Shown: positions 56,170-63,973 of the stretch, in pieces
Layout of the letters: the number at the start of each line of letters is the position of its first letter
How positions within the stretch are numbered: position 1 is the first letter of the stretch
Source of the DNA: Thermodesulfobacteriota bacterium
Lineage (GTDB): Bacteria > Desulfobacterota_D > UBA1144 > Nemesobacterales > UBA2774
Direction of reading: 5' to 3'
Assembly (NCBI GenBank): GCA_040754335.1
Contig: JBFMCV010000004.1
Span: 310,001 to 374,000 of the forward strand
DNA: 64,000 bases
Translations under genes and position numbers: made by a program
The notes under the pieces: generated by a model
What the model saw: only the letters and a program-made list of their open reading frames with translations
Told to the model about the DNA's origin: nothing
The model's database searches: none

Positions 56170-57084
56170 ATGAATACGATCGGACACATTGACAGGGCGC
56201 CTGCGAAGATAGTCGTCTCGACCATACTGCTTTCGAAGCCGGGGATAATTCTGAGCGTCGCGTTCACCGGTTTCGCCGGCATGGTCCTGGCAAACCGCGG
56301 GATACCACCCCTCGTATTGACGCTGTTGGCCGTGCTTTCCCTGCTCCTGAGCGCCGCAGGCTCCGCGATACTCAACAACGTACTCGACAAGCAGATAGAT
56401 ACGCTCATGAGCAGGCTCAGCAAGCGTGTGGACGCGCTCGAAGTCGTAGGCGAAAAGACGGCCACGCTCATATCCCTCGTATTCATAGCCGTTTCGCTGT
56501 TTGTTTCTTTTTATTATCTGAACGCGGTGAACGGTGCGCTCATAATTGCGGCCATCCTGAGCTACACGCTCCTCTATACCCTTTATCTCAAGCGGAGCTC
56601 CCCTTACGGCACCATACTCGGCGGGCTCCCGGGAGCGCTGCCCGTGCTGGTCGGATACACGGCGGTGAACCCCCACATCGGCGTTGACGGAATAATACTG
56701 TTCACGTTCATGATGCTCTGGCAGCCCCCTCACTTCTGGGCGCTCGCCCAGAAATACAAGCTCGATTACAAGAAAGCGGGCGTGCCCGTCATGCCCGTGG
56801 CGCTCGGCTCGAAGTTTACGAACGTAATGATACTCCTCTACTCAATAGCGCTCCTGCCGCTCTCGCTTTCGCTCTGGATACTGCATTACTGCTCCGACTA
56901 TTACGCCGTCTTCGCGATCGTTTCGGGGCTCTATTTCGAATACGTGATTATACGGAGCGCGGTGAAGAATACCGATTACGGCAAAGCGTTCGGCGCTTCC
57001 ATTATATACATGCTGATTATAATGCTTTCCCTTATACTCGATCTTTCGTTCGGCTCCGCGAACGCCGCCGTCTGGAGTTTTTAG
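56170..57084 (+). CDS. ctaB: Protoheme IX farnesyltransferase CtaB (heme O synthase)
   Basis: A 304-residue polytopic prenyltransferase that adds the farnesyl group to heme B, giving heme O for CtaA. The start 'LLSKPGIILSVAFTGFAGMVLA', the prenyl-binding NNVLDKQIDTLMSR (usually NxxxDxxxDxxMxRT), and the C-terminal YSIALLPLSL region match. The second motif has KRVDALE where TxxRP is normal, so the substrate-binding segment is slightly altered. Last gene of the sco1-cox-cta run. Confidence 0.9.
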   Translation: MNTIGHIDRAPAKIVVSTILLSKPGIILSVAFTGFAGMVLANRGIPPLVLTLLAVLSLLLSAAGSAILNNVLDKQIDTLMSRLSKRVDALEVVGEKTATLISLVFIAVSLFVSFYYLNAVNGALIIAAILSYTLLYTLYLKRSSPYGTILGGLPGALPVLVGYTAVNPHIGVDGIILFTFMMLWQPPHFWALAQKYKLDYKKAGVPVMPVALGSKFTNVMILLYSIALLPLSLSLWILHYCSDYYAVFAIVSGLYFEYVIIRSAVKNTDYGKAFGASIIYMLIIMLSLILDLSFGSANAAVWSF

Positions 57085-57108
57085 GGAGCTTGTCCGGAAG
57101 GTTATAAA

Positions 57109-57124
57109 CACGGGATCCCCCGTG
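57109..57124. terminator. Weak hairpin between ctaB and the convergent peptidase gene
   Basis: CACGGG/CCCGTG, 6 bp with a 4-nt loop, in the 57-bp gap between convergent genes. No U tract follows on either strand, so it is at best a partial or factor-dependent terminator. Confidence 0.3.
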
Positions 57125-57141
57125 AGGGAGTGTCCGTACCT

Positions 57142-58962
57142 TTAAACCTTCATATTCTTTAGGAGCTTCTTGAGCTGCATGAGCGGTTCACTCAGCGAGT
57201 TTATGGACTCCACCCAGAAATCCGGTGATTCGAGGTCCCTGCCGATGCTCCTCTTCGCCACGTTCACGGCCGTGTCCGAGCCCGAAAGCCTCAGGAACTC
57301 CTCGTACTTCGGAAGGAACCCCTTCCCCTCTCTCCTGAACATCGAGAAGAGGCCCCGGCTCAACAGGTATCCGAACGTATACGGGAAGTTGTAGAACGTG
57401 ATGCCCGTTATATAGAAATGGAGCTTCGACGCCCAGAAATAAGGGTCTTCGCCGCCCTCTTCGAGCACGTCGCCGAATATCCTCCGCTGTGTGACGGCCA
57501 TAAGCTCCTTGAGCCTGCTGACGCTCACCTCGCCCTCCTGCCGTTCTTCATAGAAAGCCTTCTCGAATTCGTACCGGACCGGGATGTCCATGAGGTAAAT
57601 GGCCCCGTGGTTTACCTCCATGTCGAGCGTAAGCGCTTTCTCCACGTCGTCGATCGAAGGGTCTTCGAGCACTCCTTCCGTGAGTATCATCTCGCCGAAA
57701 GTGGACGCCGATTCGGCGAGCGTCATGGGATAGAAATGAGAATAGGGGCGAATGTCGCTCATTACGTAGCTGTGAAACGCGTGTCCCGCCTCGTGGGCGA
57801 GCGTCAGCACGTCCCCGAGTGTCTCGTTGTATGTCATGAAGATCCTCGACTCTTTCGTGAGTAGCGACCCGGTACAGAACCCGCCGGGACGTTTGCCCTC
57901 GCGCGGCTCCCAGTCGATCCACTCGTTCTTATACACGCCGTCTATGAACTTGCCGAGCCTGGGATAGGACGCGGCGAACGAGTTCTTGACCATCTTCTTC
58001 GCCATGCTCCATGTGAGCTTCTGCCCGGACTCGAGATCTAACGGCGCCCCGAGGTCATACCAGGCTATGTTGTCCCGCTTCATAGTTTCGGCTTTAAACC
58101 TGAGTATGCTCCTCGGGAGCTCGAGCTCCGAGTATATTGCTTCGAACATAGCGTCGAGCGTTTTTCTGCTGATCGAGGACTGGAAAAGGGCGACATCAAG
58201 GAAATGGTCTATGCCCCTGTATTTATTGAGCGTGAGCCGTGTGCCCGCGATAGCGTTTAACGCCGCGGCCGCAGTATCCTCTATGTTCTGCCACGCCCTG
58301 TTCCCTCCCTCGAATGCGGCTTTTCTGATCTCCCTCTCGGGTTTTTCCATGAGGGACCTTCTCTGCGAGATAGGCAGCGTCCTGACGGTGCCGTCGGGAT
58401 ACGTCATCTCGAATTCGAGCTTGCCCGATACGGTGTCGTATAGCCTTCCCCAGGCGCTGATTCCGTCGACTCCGAGGTCGGCCGCCAGCACTTCCCGCTC
58501 CGTGTTCATTTTCTTCTGTGAGTCTTCCCACAGCCTTGAGAGATAGTATTTGCAGCTCGCGAGCGGCGCGCTCTCTTTTAACGATGCGAAGTCTTCTTCG
58601 GATGCGTCCTTTATTCCCCTCATGAGCTCTACCTTGAGCTTCGAGAATTCCGCTCCGAGCGCCGACATCTCTGCCTCTTCCCTGAGATAGTCTTCGTTAA
58701 GCCCGTCGGCCGCTGATAAACATCCGATATAGGAATCGATGTGCGTGTAGCGCGCGACGAGGTCTTCGTTCCTGAGAAAGACGTCCTCCCATTCGTTTCG
58801 GTTAGTGTCGTCGAGGGGTGCTAAAGCCGAGGCCTTTTCCTTCACCAGCTGTATATCCCTCTTGAGGTTCTCCTTGAATTCTTTCATCTCAGGTCCGTTG
58901 AACCCGGGGAAGTAGCTCGAGAGGTCCCAGTTCATTTTTGCGGTCGAATCGTTTATGGTCAT
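57142..58962 (-). CDS. pepF: M3 family oligoendopeptidase (PepF type)
   Basis: A 606-residue cytoplasmic zinc metallopeptidase cutting short peptides. The zinc site HEAGH lies in LAHEAGHAFHSY and the third ligand Glu in ASTFGEM. 'WDLSSYFPGFNG', the start, and 'FCTGSLLTKESRIFMTYNETLGDVLTLAHEAGHA' are characteristic of oligoendopeptidase F rather than the longer dipeptidyl-carboxypeptidase Dcp. Length matches PepF (~600). It stands alone, convergent with ctaB. No signal peptide. Confidence 0.93.
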   Translation of the reverse strand: MTINDSTAKMNWDLSSYFPGFNGPEMKEFKENLKRDIQLVKEKASALAPLDDTNRNEWEDVFLRNEDLVARYTHIDSYIGCLSAADGLNEDYLREEAEMSALGAEFSKLKVELMRGIKDASEEDFASLKESAPLASCKYYLSRLWEDSQKKMNTEREVLAADLGVDGISAWGRLYDTVSGKLEFEMTYPDGTVRTLPISQRRSLMEKPEREIRKAAFEGGNRAWQNIEDTAAAALNAIAGTRLTLNKYRGIDHFLDVALFQSSISRKTLDAMFEAIYSELELPRSILRFKAETMKRDNIAWYDLGAPLDLESGQKLTWSMAKKMVKNSFAASYPRLGKFIDGVYKNEWIDWEPREGKRPGGFCTGSLLTKESRIFMTYNETLGDVLTLAHEAGHAFHSYVMSDIRPYSHFYPMTLAESASTFGEMILTEGVLEDPSIDDVEKALTLDMEVNHGAIYLMDIPVRYEFEKAFYEERQEGEVSVSRLKELMAVTQRRIFGDVLEEGGEDPYFWASKLHFYITGITFYNFPYTFGYLLSRGLFSMFRREGKGFLPKYEEFLRLSGSDTAVNVAKRSIGRDLESPDFWVESINSLSEPLMQLKKLLKNMKV

Positions 58963-59094
58963 TTTTCCTCCGATCGGGTCGGGTCTTTATGCAATGAGAT
59001 GTAAAAATCCCCAAGAAATATATCATACGAATGGACGGGTGTGTTTAATATCGACATTCGGGCCGGTCGCGCCTGTTTAAGAAATATTGAGCAT

Positions 59095-59898
59095 CTAGGA
59101 GAAAGCCTCGTCGAGGAGTTTTAAATGCGCCTCGGATAGCCGCCAGCCCGAGGCTCCGCAGTTTTCTATCGTCCTCTGGACACTGTCCGATTTCGGGATC
59201 GCGACTACGTTCTCACGGGACGTGCACCAGTTGAGCGCGACCTGCGCCGTCGTTTTTCCAGTCCCGCGGGCTATCTCTTCTAACACCCTGATTCTCTTTG
59301 ACGGCATGAATCGAGGCCTCGACGCGAGGTTGCCGTCGTCAAGCGGCGTGTATGCGAGTATTGTAATCCGGTTCTCAAAACAGTAGGGGAGCAAGTCTTC
59401 TTCGATCCCCCTCTCGTTCAGGTTGTAGAGGACCTGGTTCGATACTATCGGCGTGTGCCTCAAGGCCGCCTCGGCCTCTCTCAGGTCGTCGAGGTCGAAA
59501 TTGCTCACGCCTATAAATCTCACGTAGCCTCTCTCGACGAGTGTCTCCATAGCATGCATGGTTTCCTTCATTGGATAAGATGAGTTAGGCCAGTGGACCT
59601 GGTAGAGGTCGATATAGTCTGTTCCGAGCTCGGTGAGGCTCTCTTCCGCAGCGCGGAGCACGTCGTCGTAGCCGAGATGCCTGCCCGATACCTTGGTCGC
59701 AATAAATACACGGTCCCTCATCCCCTCGACCGCTTTGCCGACTATGCGCTCAGTCCCGTATCCCTCGGCCGTGTCGATGAGCGTAGCCCCGAGCTCTATG
59801 CCTTTCCGCAGGGGCTCCACGCCGCCCCTATACCGCCACGTCCCGAGCCCAATCTCCGGGATCATTACCCCCGTATTCCCAAGCTCTTTCAGTTCCAT
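59095..59898 (-). CDS. Aldo/keto reductase
   Basis: A 267-residue TIM-barrel NADPH reductase. The catalytic tetrad is visible: Asp and Tyr in LIDTAEGYGTE, Lys in VFIATKVSG, His in QVHWPNSS. The NADPH region 'IPKSDSVQRTIENCGA' lies near the C-terminus. Length and layout match the small soluble AKR group (2,5-diketo-gluconate reductase-like) rather than potassium-channel beta subunits. Substrate unknown. Single gene on the minus strand. Confidence 0.9.
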   Translation of the reverse strand: MELKELGNTGVMIPEIGLGTWRYRGGVEPLRKGIELGATLIDTAEGYGTERIVGKAVEGMRDRVFIATKVSGRHLGYDDVLRAAEESLTELGTDYIDLYQVHWPNSSYPMKETMHAMETLVERGYVRFIGVSNFDLDDLREAEAALRHTPIVSNQVLYNLNERGIEEDLLPYCFENRITILAYTPLDDGNLASRPRFMPSKRIRVLEEIARGTGKTTAQVALNWCTSRENVVAIPKSDSVQRTIENCGASGWRLSEAHLKLLDEAFS

Positions 59899-60176
59899 GG
59901 AACGTAACTCCCGGATATCCCCGGTATTCTATCTTCTTAGGTAAAATGATAACAGATTTTCCGGGCTCGAATCGTATCTCACCCGATTACACAGTTGCTG
60001 GAACGCGGCTTCTGCGTACGAAGCCCCCGACACCGATTATTTTGCCGGGAGGATCTACTTATCGCTCGTTTACGTTACAGGGGAGTTTCAAAATCTGTCT
60101 ATCGGTTATGTGGAAGCGCTGTATAATTGATACTAGGACGGCAAACGAAGTCGACGAGCCGGAAAGGAGATATGCT

Positions 60177-60518
60177 ATGGCATACTACGAAGAGATAAAG
60201 CAGTATGACGTTGCTTATTACGCGGGGGGCAAGAACACGACCGGATATCCGTATCGAGCGATAATCGGGCTCAGGCGTGACGACTCCAGCCTGATCGGAG
60301 GCGCTTACTTTCACCGGGACCCGGCAACCATGCCCAACACGGACGATCAGACACCGTCGGGTTACGTGTGGTGTCATTATTCGTGGGAAGACTTTCCCGC
60401 GGTTCTGGATCTTCTGCGGAACGAAAAACCCGTTTTTGTCCGTTACGTGGCCGGGACATGGAGCGTCGCTTCAATAACAACATCGATTGAACCGATTGGT
60501 GAGGGTGAACAACCCTGA
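60177..60518 (+). CDS. Conserved-type small hypothetical protein
   Basis: A 113-residue soluble protein with a good AGGAGA site 6 nt before the ATG (start 60177 is preferred to an in-frame ATG at 59946, which would add an unlikely 77-residue leader). It has a polar, aromatic-rich sequence with 'VAYYAGGKNTTGYPYRAIIGL' near the start and 'SGYVWCHYSWEDFPAVLDLL' later, ending in a beta-rich tail. No membrane helix, signal or known domain is recognised. A TATAAT at 60122-60127 could be its -10. Convergent with the MazG-like gene. Confidence 0.55.
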   Translation: MAYYEEIKQYDVAYYAGGKNTTGYPYRAIIGLRRDDSSLIGGAYFHRDPATMPNTDDQTPSGYVWCHYSWEDFPAVLDLLRNEKPVFVRYVAGTWSVASITTSIEPIGEGEQP

Positions 60519-60609
60519 CGTGTTCCATGTTTTCACGTTTTCCCCGATGCTTTATACCGCAACAAGCGATAGTCCGTTTATCATGCTAAGGATTCTGTCC
60601 GCTCTGTTT

Positions 60610-60960
60610 CTAAGCGGTCTCAGGAGTCCCGATTCGTGCTTTGGATTTTTCAATTGGATAATTTCTCTCGTTATTTTCGATTTTTTTATCCAGAGTTTCA
60701 ATTACGTTGATTTTTAGATCGTGACTCATTAGTAAAACCCAATATAAAACATCGGCCAGCACTTCGCCGATTTCTTCTTTATGTTCATTAACGTACTGCT
60801 CAATTTCTTCCGTTGATTTCCATTGAAAATGCTCCATCAATTCGCTGGCTTCAAGCACCATTGACAGGGCAATATCCTTAGGATTGTGAAATTGCTTCCG
60901 ATAGCGGGCATCCCGAAATTCTATGATTTTCCTTATGATGTCTTTTAGTTCAGTGTTCAT
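60610..60960 (-). CDS. MazG-like nucleotide pyrophosphohydrolase
   Basis: A 116-residue all-alpha NTP pyrophosphatase. The metal-binding motif is present as EASELMEHF followed ~20 residues later by EEIGEVLADVLYW (the ExxE...ExxD signature). Small single-domain members of this kind (MazG-like/dCTPase type) clear dCTP or damaged nucleotides. The ATG at 60960 is used because GGAAGG lies 11 nt upstream; a GTG at 60972 sits on top of that site. It may be co-transcribed with the secreted-protein gene upstream. Confidence 0.85.
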   Translation of the reverse strand: MNTELKDIIRKIIEFRDARYRKQFHNPKDIALSMVLEASELMEHFQWKSTEEIEQYVNEHKEEIGEVLADVLYWVLLMSHDLKINVIETLDKKIENNERNYPIEKSKARIGTPETA

Positions 60961-61059
60961 GGTATGGTTCACCTTCCGTCAAGCTGAGTTTAATATGAAG
61001 AATGAAATAGTATACACACTGTTTTTATATTATCCGATTCTGCCGGGCACTGCGTCTTT

Positions 61060-61374
61060 TCAATGCACGGTCATGCGGAAGAGTCTGCGCGGCCCCACAG
61101 CCGTACCCACCGAGCATAGAGTAGTTCCGGGTGCGACGCCCTTGAACCCGAGCCCGTCCGGTGAATTGACCGACGTGACAATATTCGCGTCGTCGCAAAG
61201 GGACAGAATTACCGGGCATACGACAACGCCGGATTTACAGACTTTAAAGATTTCCCCGACCCGCAGCTCGACCTCATAAGGTTGGCCGGGCTCTTCTGTG
61301 TCCCCTGACTTCACATCACTGACGAACAAAATGAGGGCCAGAAATCCCGTAACCATTATTATTGCTGACTTCAT
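61060..61374 (-). CDS. Secreted small protein with Ig-like (BIG2-like) pattern and several Cys
   Basis: A 104-residue protein with a signal peptide (residues ~1-24, MKSAIIMVTGFLALILFVSD). The mature part has four Cys (in KVCKSGVVVC, LSLCDD and TTLCSV), probably making disulfides. The run 'LRVGEIFKVCKSG...NSPDGLGFKGVAPGTTLCSV' follows the strand order of bacterial Ig-like (BIG2) domains. ATG 61374 is chosen because GGAG lies 6 nt upstream; frames that start earlier run into the tRNA gene. A periplasmic or surface role is likely, function unknown. Confidence 0.6.
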   Translation of the reverse strand: MKSAIIMVTGFLALILFVSDVKSGDTEEPGQPYEVELRVGEIFKVCKSGVVVCPVILSLCDDANIVTSVNSPDGLGFKGVAPGTTLCSVGTAVGPRRLFRMTVH

Positions 61375-61511
61375 GCTGAGCTCCATTTTAAAAACCCGCT
61401 CCTGCGCACCTGGTTTCAATAATATATCATCTGTAGGAAATTGGGGAAAATGCCTTGTTTCGAAGTACTTGCAGGGGTCTCGATCTGAGCAATTTTTCTT
61501 CTCAATCAGCC

Positions 61512-61539
61512 TTGCAACAATTTCAAAATATTGTAAATT
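61512..61539 (+). promoter_or_regulatory. Promoter of tRNA-Pro
   Basis: TTGCAA (61512-61517), 16-bp spacer, TAAATT (61534-61539). Transcription would begin about 6 nt before the tRNA. Confidence 0.5.
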
Positions 61540-61551
61540 TATACCTCCGGC

Positions 61552-61629
61552 CGGGGTGTAGCTCAGATTGGCTAGAGCGTTGCGTTCGGGACGCAGAGGC
61601 CGCCGGTTCAAGTCCGGCCACCCCGACCA
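61552..61629 (+). tRNA. tRNA-Pro (anticodon CGG)
   Basis: A full cloverleaf: 7-bp acceptor stem CGGGGTG/CACCCCG, D-arm GCTC...GAGC, anticodon arm with loop TTCGGGA (anticodon CGG, reading CCG), T-arm GCCGG-TTCAAGT-CCGGC, discriminator A and an encoded CCA. Its 3' 48 nt are repeated near 63590. The anticodon stem has one wobble pair at its outer end. Confidence 0.95.
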
Positions 61630-61995
61630 TTAATTTCCGGGACTTTCAGCGATTTCTCAAATTACTCCCAAGCCCTAGCCAGTTGATTTGTCACTAAGTA
61701 TTGATGAAATGCTAAGTTCTTGAAGAGCGACAATATCTACGGTTCTCCCGGGATATGGCCCGAGTCGGCTTCTGTTCAAGCCTCACAAGTTCTGCGAGAA
61801 CATGCAAGGCTTCCCTGCTATTCAAATTATCTCCTGTGCATGAGCTGTATACAGGGTTTCATGTTAAAAAACTAGATTATATTATTGACTGGAGCATGGT
61901 CATTCCAGGAAGTTCACTATCTCCTTTTAGGAATGATTATTGTGGGTAACATTATCACAGCGTAAGTGGCGAGGTATTTTTAGGGAGGTGAAGTT
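61630..61995. other. Gene-free stretch between tRNA-Pro and the RNB gene
   Basis: 366 bp with lower GC than the core genes. Short open frames are present but none has a ribosome site or protein-like composition. A TTGACT (61885-61890) has no good -10. A strong AGGGAGG ribosome site ends the stretch. If the tRNA 3'-end duplication marks an insertion, this is the inserted element's left flank. Confidence 0.6.
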
Positions 61996-63471
61996 GTGAC
62001 AGACAAAGAGGGCGGAAATCACCGCCTCATCTTGCAAAGGATTGCGCGCCGGGCGATGATTGAAAGAGGACTTCATCCGGATTTCCCGCCTCAGGCGCTT
62101 TCCGAGCTCGACGGAATCCATGGGCCTGCAGCACGTGTTGAGGAATCAACGCGTGATCTCAGAAACCTCATCTGGTGCTCTATAGACAACGATGATTCAC
62201 GCGATTTGGACCAGCTTACCTTTGCCGAATCCATGCCGGACGGGGCCGTAAAGATACTCGTCGCAATTGCCGACGTAGACGCTGTCGTAAAGAACAAGTC
62301 GGCGATTGATGATCACGCCTGGCAGAACACCACCTCGGTTTACACCCCTGCCGAGATATTTACGATGCTTCCCGAAAAACTCTCGACCGATCTTACCTCT
62401 CTCAACTATGAATCAGACCGCCTTGCCATCGTCATTGAAATGGTCATCGCCCGGGACGGTTTACTTCTGGATTCGAACCTCTATGGAGCGATGGTCCGCA
62501 ATCATGCGAAGCTTGCCTACGACAGTGTCGGCGACTGGCTCGAGGGCGACGGACCAATGCCGCAAGGGATCGAAACAGTCAAGCGCCTCGACGAGAACCT
62601 CAGGCTCCAGGATAGCGTGGCCCAAAAGCTAAGGGCTCTCCGGTACATGCAGGGTGCGCTTAATCTCGAAACAATAAAAACACGTGCGGTGTTTGAAGGA
62701 GATATGCTCAAGGGCTTTGAAGCCGAAAGAAGGAACAGGGCTAAAGACCTTATCGAAGATTTCATGATCGCTGCGAACGGTGTTACCGCACGTTATCTCG
62801 AGTCCAAGATGTTTCCGTCGCTGCGGCGCGTATTACGCACGCCCGAACGCTGGGACCGGATCGTCGAGATCGCCTCGGAGCGAGGCTTCGAGCTGCCCCG
62901 GAAACCCGACTCCAAGTCCCTCGAGCAATTCCTGGTATTTGCGAAAGCCGCTGATCCTCTCAGCTTTCCGGATCTTTCCCTTAGCGTAATCAAGATGATG
63001 GGCTCCGGTGAATACGTCGCCCAGCTTCCGGGAAACACGGCGCCCGGTCACTTCGGTCTTGCCGTCAGTGATTATAGTCATTCAACGGCCCCGAATCGCC
63101 GATATCCCGATCTGATCACGCAGCGGCTGCTGAAAGCCGCGATGGAGGGCGGTTCACTGCCCTATGAGAACGATGAATTGGAGGAACTCGCAAAGCATTG
63201 CACCGAAATGGAAGACATAGCAAAGAAACTCGAACGGCAGGTCGGAAAATCCGCAGCAGCGATACTGCTTGAATCAAGGATCGGAGACAGGTTCGATGCC
63301 ATAGTTACCGGCGTATCCGAAAAGGGCACCTGGGTCCGTCTTCTTCAACCGCCCGTGGAAGGCAAGCTGGTGAGCGGTTTTAAAGGGCTTGACGTCGGCA
63401 ACAGGTTACGTGTGAAGCTGGTCGGTACGGACATTGAGCGCGGATTTATCGACTTTAGGAGGGCCAGGTAA
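61996..63471 (+). CDS. RNB-domain exoribonuclease (RNase II/R family), stand-alone
   Basis: A 491-residue protein that is nearly all RNB domain, the 3'-5' exoribonuclease core. The metal-binding Asp cluster is IDNDDSRDLDQL, followed by AIADVDAVV and 'SVYTPAEIFTMLPEKLSTDLTSLN'; the substrate Arg region 'LAVSDYSHSTAPNRRYPDLITQRLL' is intact. The N-terminal cold-shock domains of RNase R/II are missing and the S1 tail is reduced to ~55 residues. GTG start, AGGGAGG 7 nt upstream. Arginine codons are CGN more often than in the AGG-rich neighbours, a hint of different origin. It lies between tRNA-Pro and a tRNA 3'-end copy. Confidence 0.85.
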   Translation: MTDKEGGNHRLILQRIARRAMIERGLHPDFPPQALSELDGIHGPAARVEESTRDLRNLIWCSIDNDDSRDLDQLTFAESMPDGAVKILVAIADVDAVVKNKSAIDDHAWQNTTSVYTPAEIFTMLPEKLSTDLTSLNYESDRLAIVIEMVIARDGLLLDSNLYGAMVRNHAKLAYDSVGDWLEGDGPMPQGIETVKRLDENLRLQDSVAQKLRALRYMQGALNLETIKTRAVFEGDMLKGFEAERRNRAKDLIEDFMIAANGVTARYLESKMFPSLRRVLRTPERWDRIVEIASERGFELPRKPDSKSLEQFLVFAKAADPLSFPDLSLSVIKMMGSGEYVAQLPGNTAPGHFGLAVSDYSHSTAPNRRYPDLITQRLLKAAMEGGSLPYENDELEELAKHCTEMEDIAKKLERQVGKSAAAILLESRIGDRFDAIVTGVSEKGTWVRLLQPPVEGKLVSGFKGLDVGNRLRVKLVGTDIERGFIDFRRAR

Positions 63472-63589
63472 TGAGAGCGGCGTTCAGTGTCCGAACCTGA
63501 ATACTTGATCGATGCCCGCAGCCTTGCGTCCAAACGCCATAGCGTGGATGCAGCGTTGCCGTGCCTTCGATCGTCAATGACATCGAATC

Positions 63590-63637
63590 GCGTTCGGGAC
63601 AGAGAGGCCGCCGGTTCAAGTCCGGCCGTCCCGACCA
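63590..63637 (+). repeat. 48-bp near-copy of the tRNA-Pro 3' half (putative att site)
   Basis: Matches tRNA-Pro positions 61582-61629 at 44 of 48 bases, including the T-arm and CCA, but there is no 5' half, so it is not a gene. The four changes are two in the anticodon-stem region and two in the acceptor stem. Such a copy about 2 kb from an intact tRNA is the usual footprint of a tRNA-targeted integrase. No integrase gene lies between the copies. Confidence 0.8.
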
Positions 63638-63641
63638 CTAT

Positions 63642-63671
63642 TGTTAAATAATTATAGTGGATTATTTAACA
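63642..63671. repeat. Perfect 11-bp inverted repeat beside the tRNA copy
   Basis: TGTTAAATAAT (63642-63652) and ATTATTTAACA (63661-63671) around an 8-bp loop, starting 5 bp after the tRNA copy. It could be a recombinase or regulator site, or a weak terminator. Confidence 0.6.
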
Positions 63672-63832
63672 TTATTCGTGGTCCTATTTCCCTTGATAAG
63701 CTTCTGTTTCAACTTTGTTACAACAATAATGCAAAGCCCCACTTTGCGGTTATCTCTCCAATCTTGCGCCGGGGTTCGCGTTCCACGACGTGAAGGAAGC
63801 GGAGGGGAGGGTGAACAAAACGTCACCCACCT

Positions 63833-63891
63833 GTTCAGAATATGAACACCCCTGTTCAGATAATGAACAACCGGATGTTTAAAATATGAAC
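63833..63891. repeat. Three phased 15-bp palindromes GTTCA-N5-TGAAC
   Basis: Copies at 63833-63847, 63854-63868 and 63877-63891 (the third degenerate, GTTTA on the left). Start-to-start spacing is 21 and 23 bp, two helical turns, so one protein could bind all on one face. They resemble the repeated end sequences of IS21-type elements or operators; no transposase gene is seen in the window. The first TG at 63832 would suit an IS21 terminus. Confidence 0.7.
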
Positions 63892-63894
63892 ACT

Positions 63895-63937
63895 AAGGAA
63901 TACACAGTTGAAGGAAACACAGGGAAGGAACACACAG
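63895..63937 (+). repeat. Three direct repeats AAGGAA(n)ACACAG
   Basis: Copies at 63895-63907, 63911-63922 and 63925-63937, each 12-13 bp, spaced 16 and 14 bp apart. They follow directly after the palindromes. Whether they are binding sites or simple local duplication is open. Confidence 0.6.
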
Positions 63938-63973
63938 TAAAAACAGAAGCGCGCATAAAACAAAAACGCGCGC

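Noticed and set aside
61755-61949. 64-codon plus-strand frame between the tRNA and RNB gene
   Set aside because: No ribosome site, no hydrophobic or domain pattern, Ser/Cys-rich like random sequence.
63345-63638. Minus-strand open frame starting MVGTAGLEPAA
   Set aside because: This peptide pattern comes from translating the antisense of a tRNA 3' end; the frame then runs through the RNB gene backwards.
63657-63890. Open frames through the repeat region, possibly a transposase tail
   Set aside because: They lack a start or are broken by stops upstream; no transposase motif is recognised.
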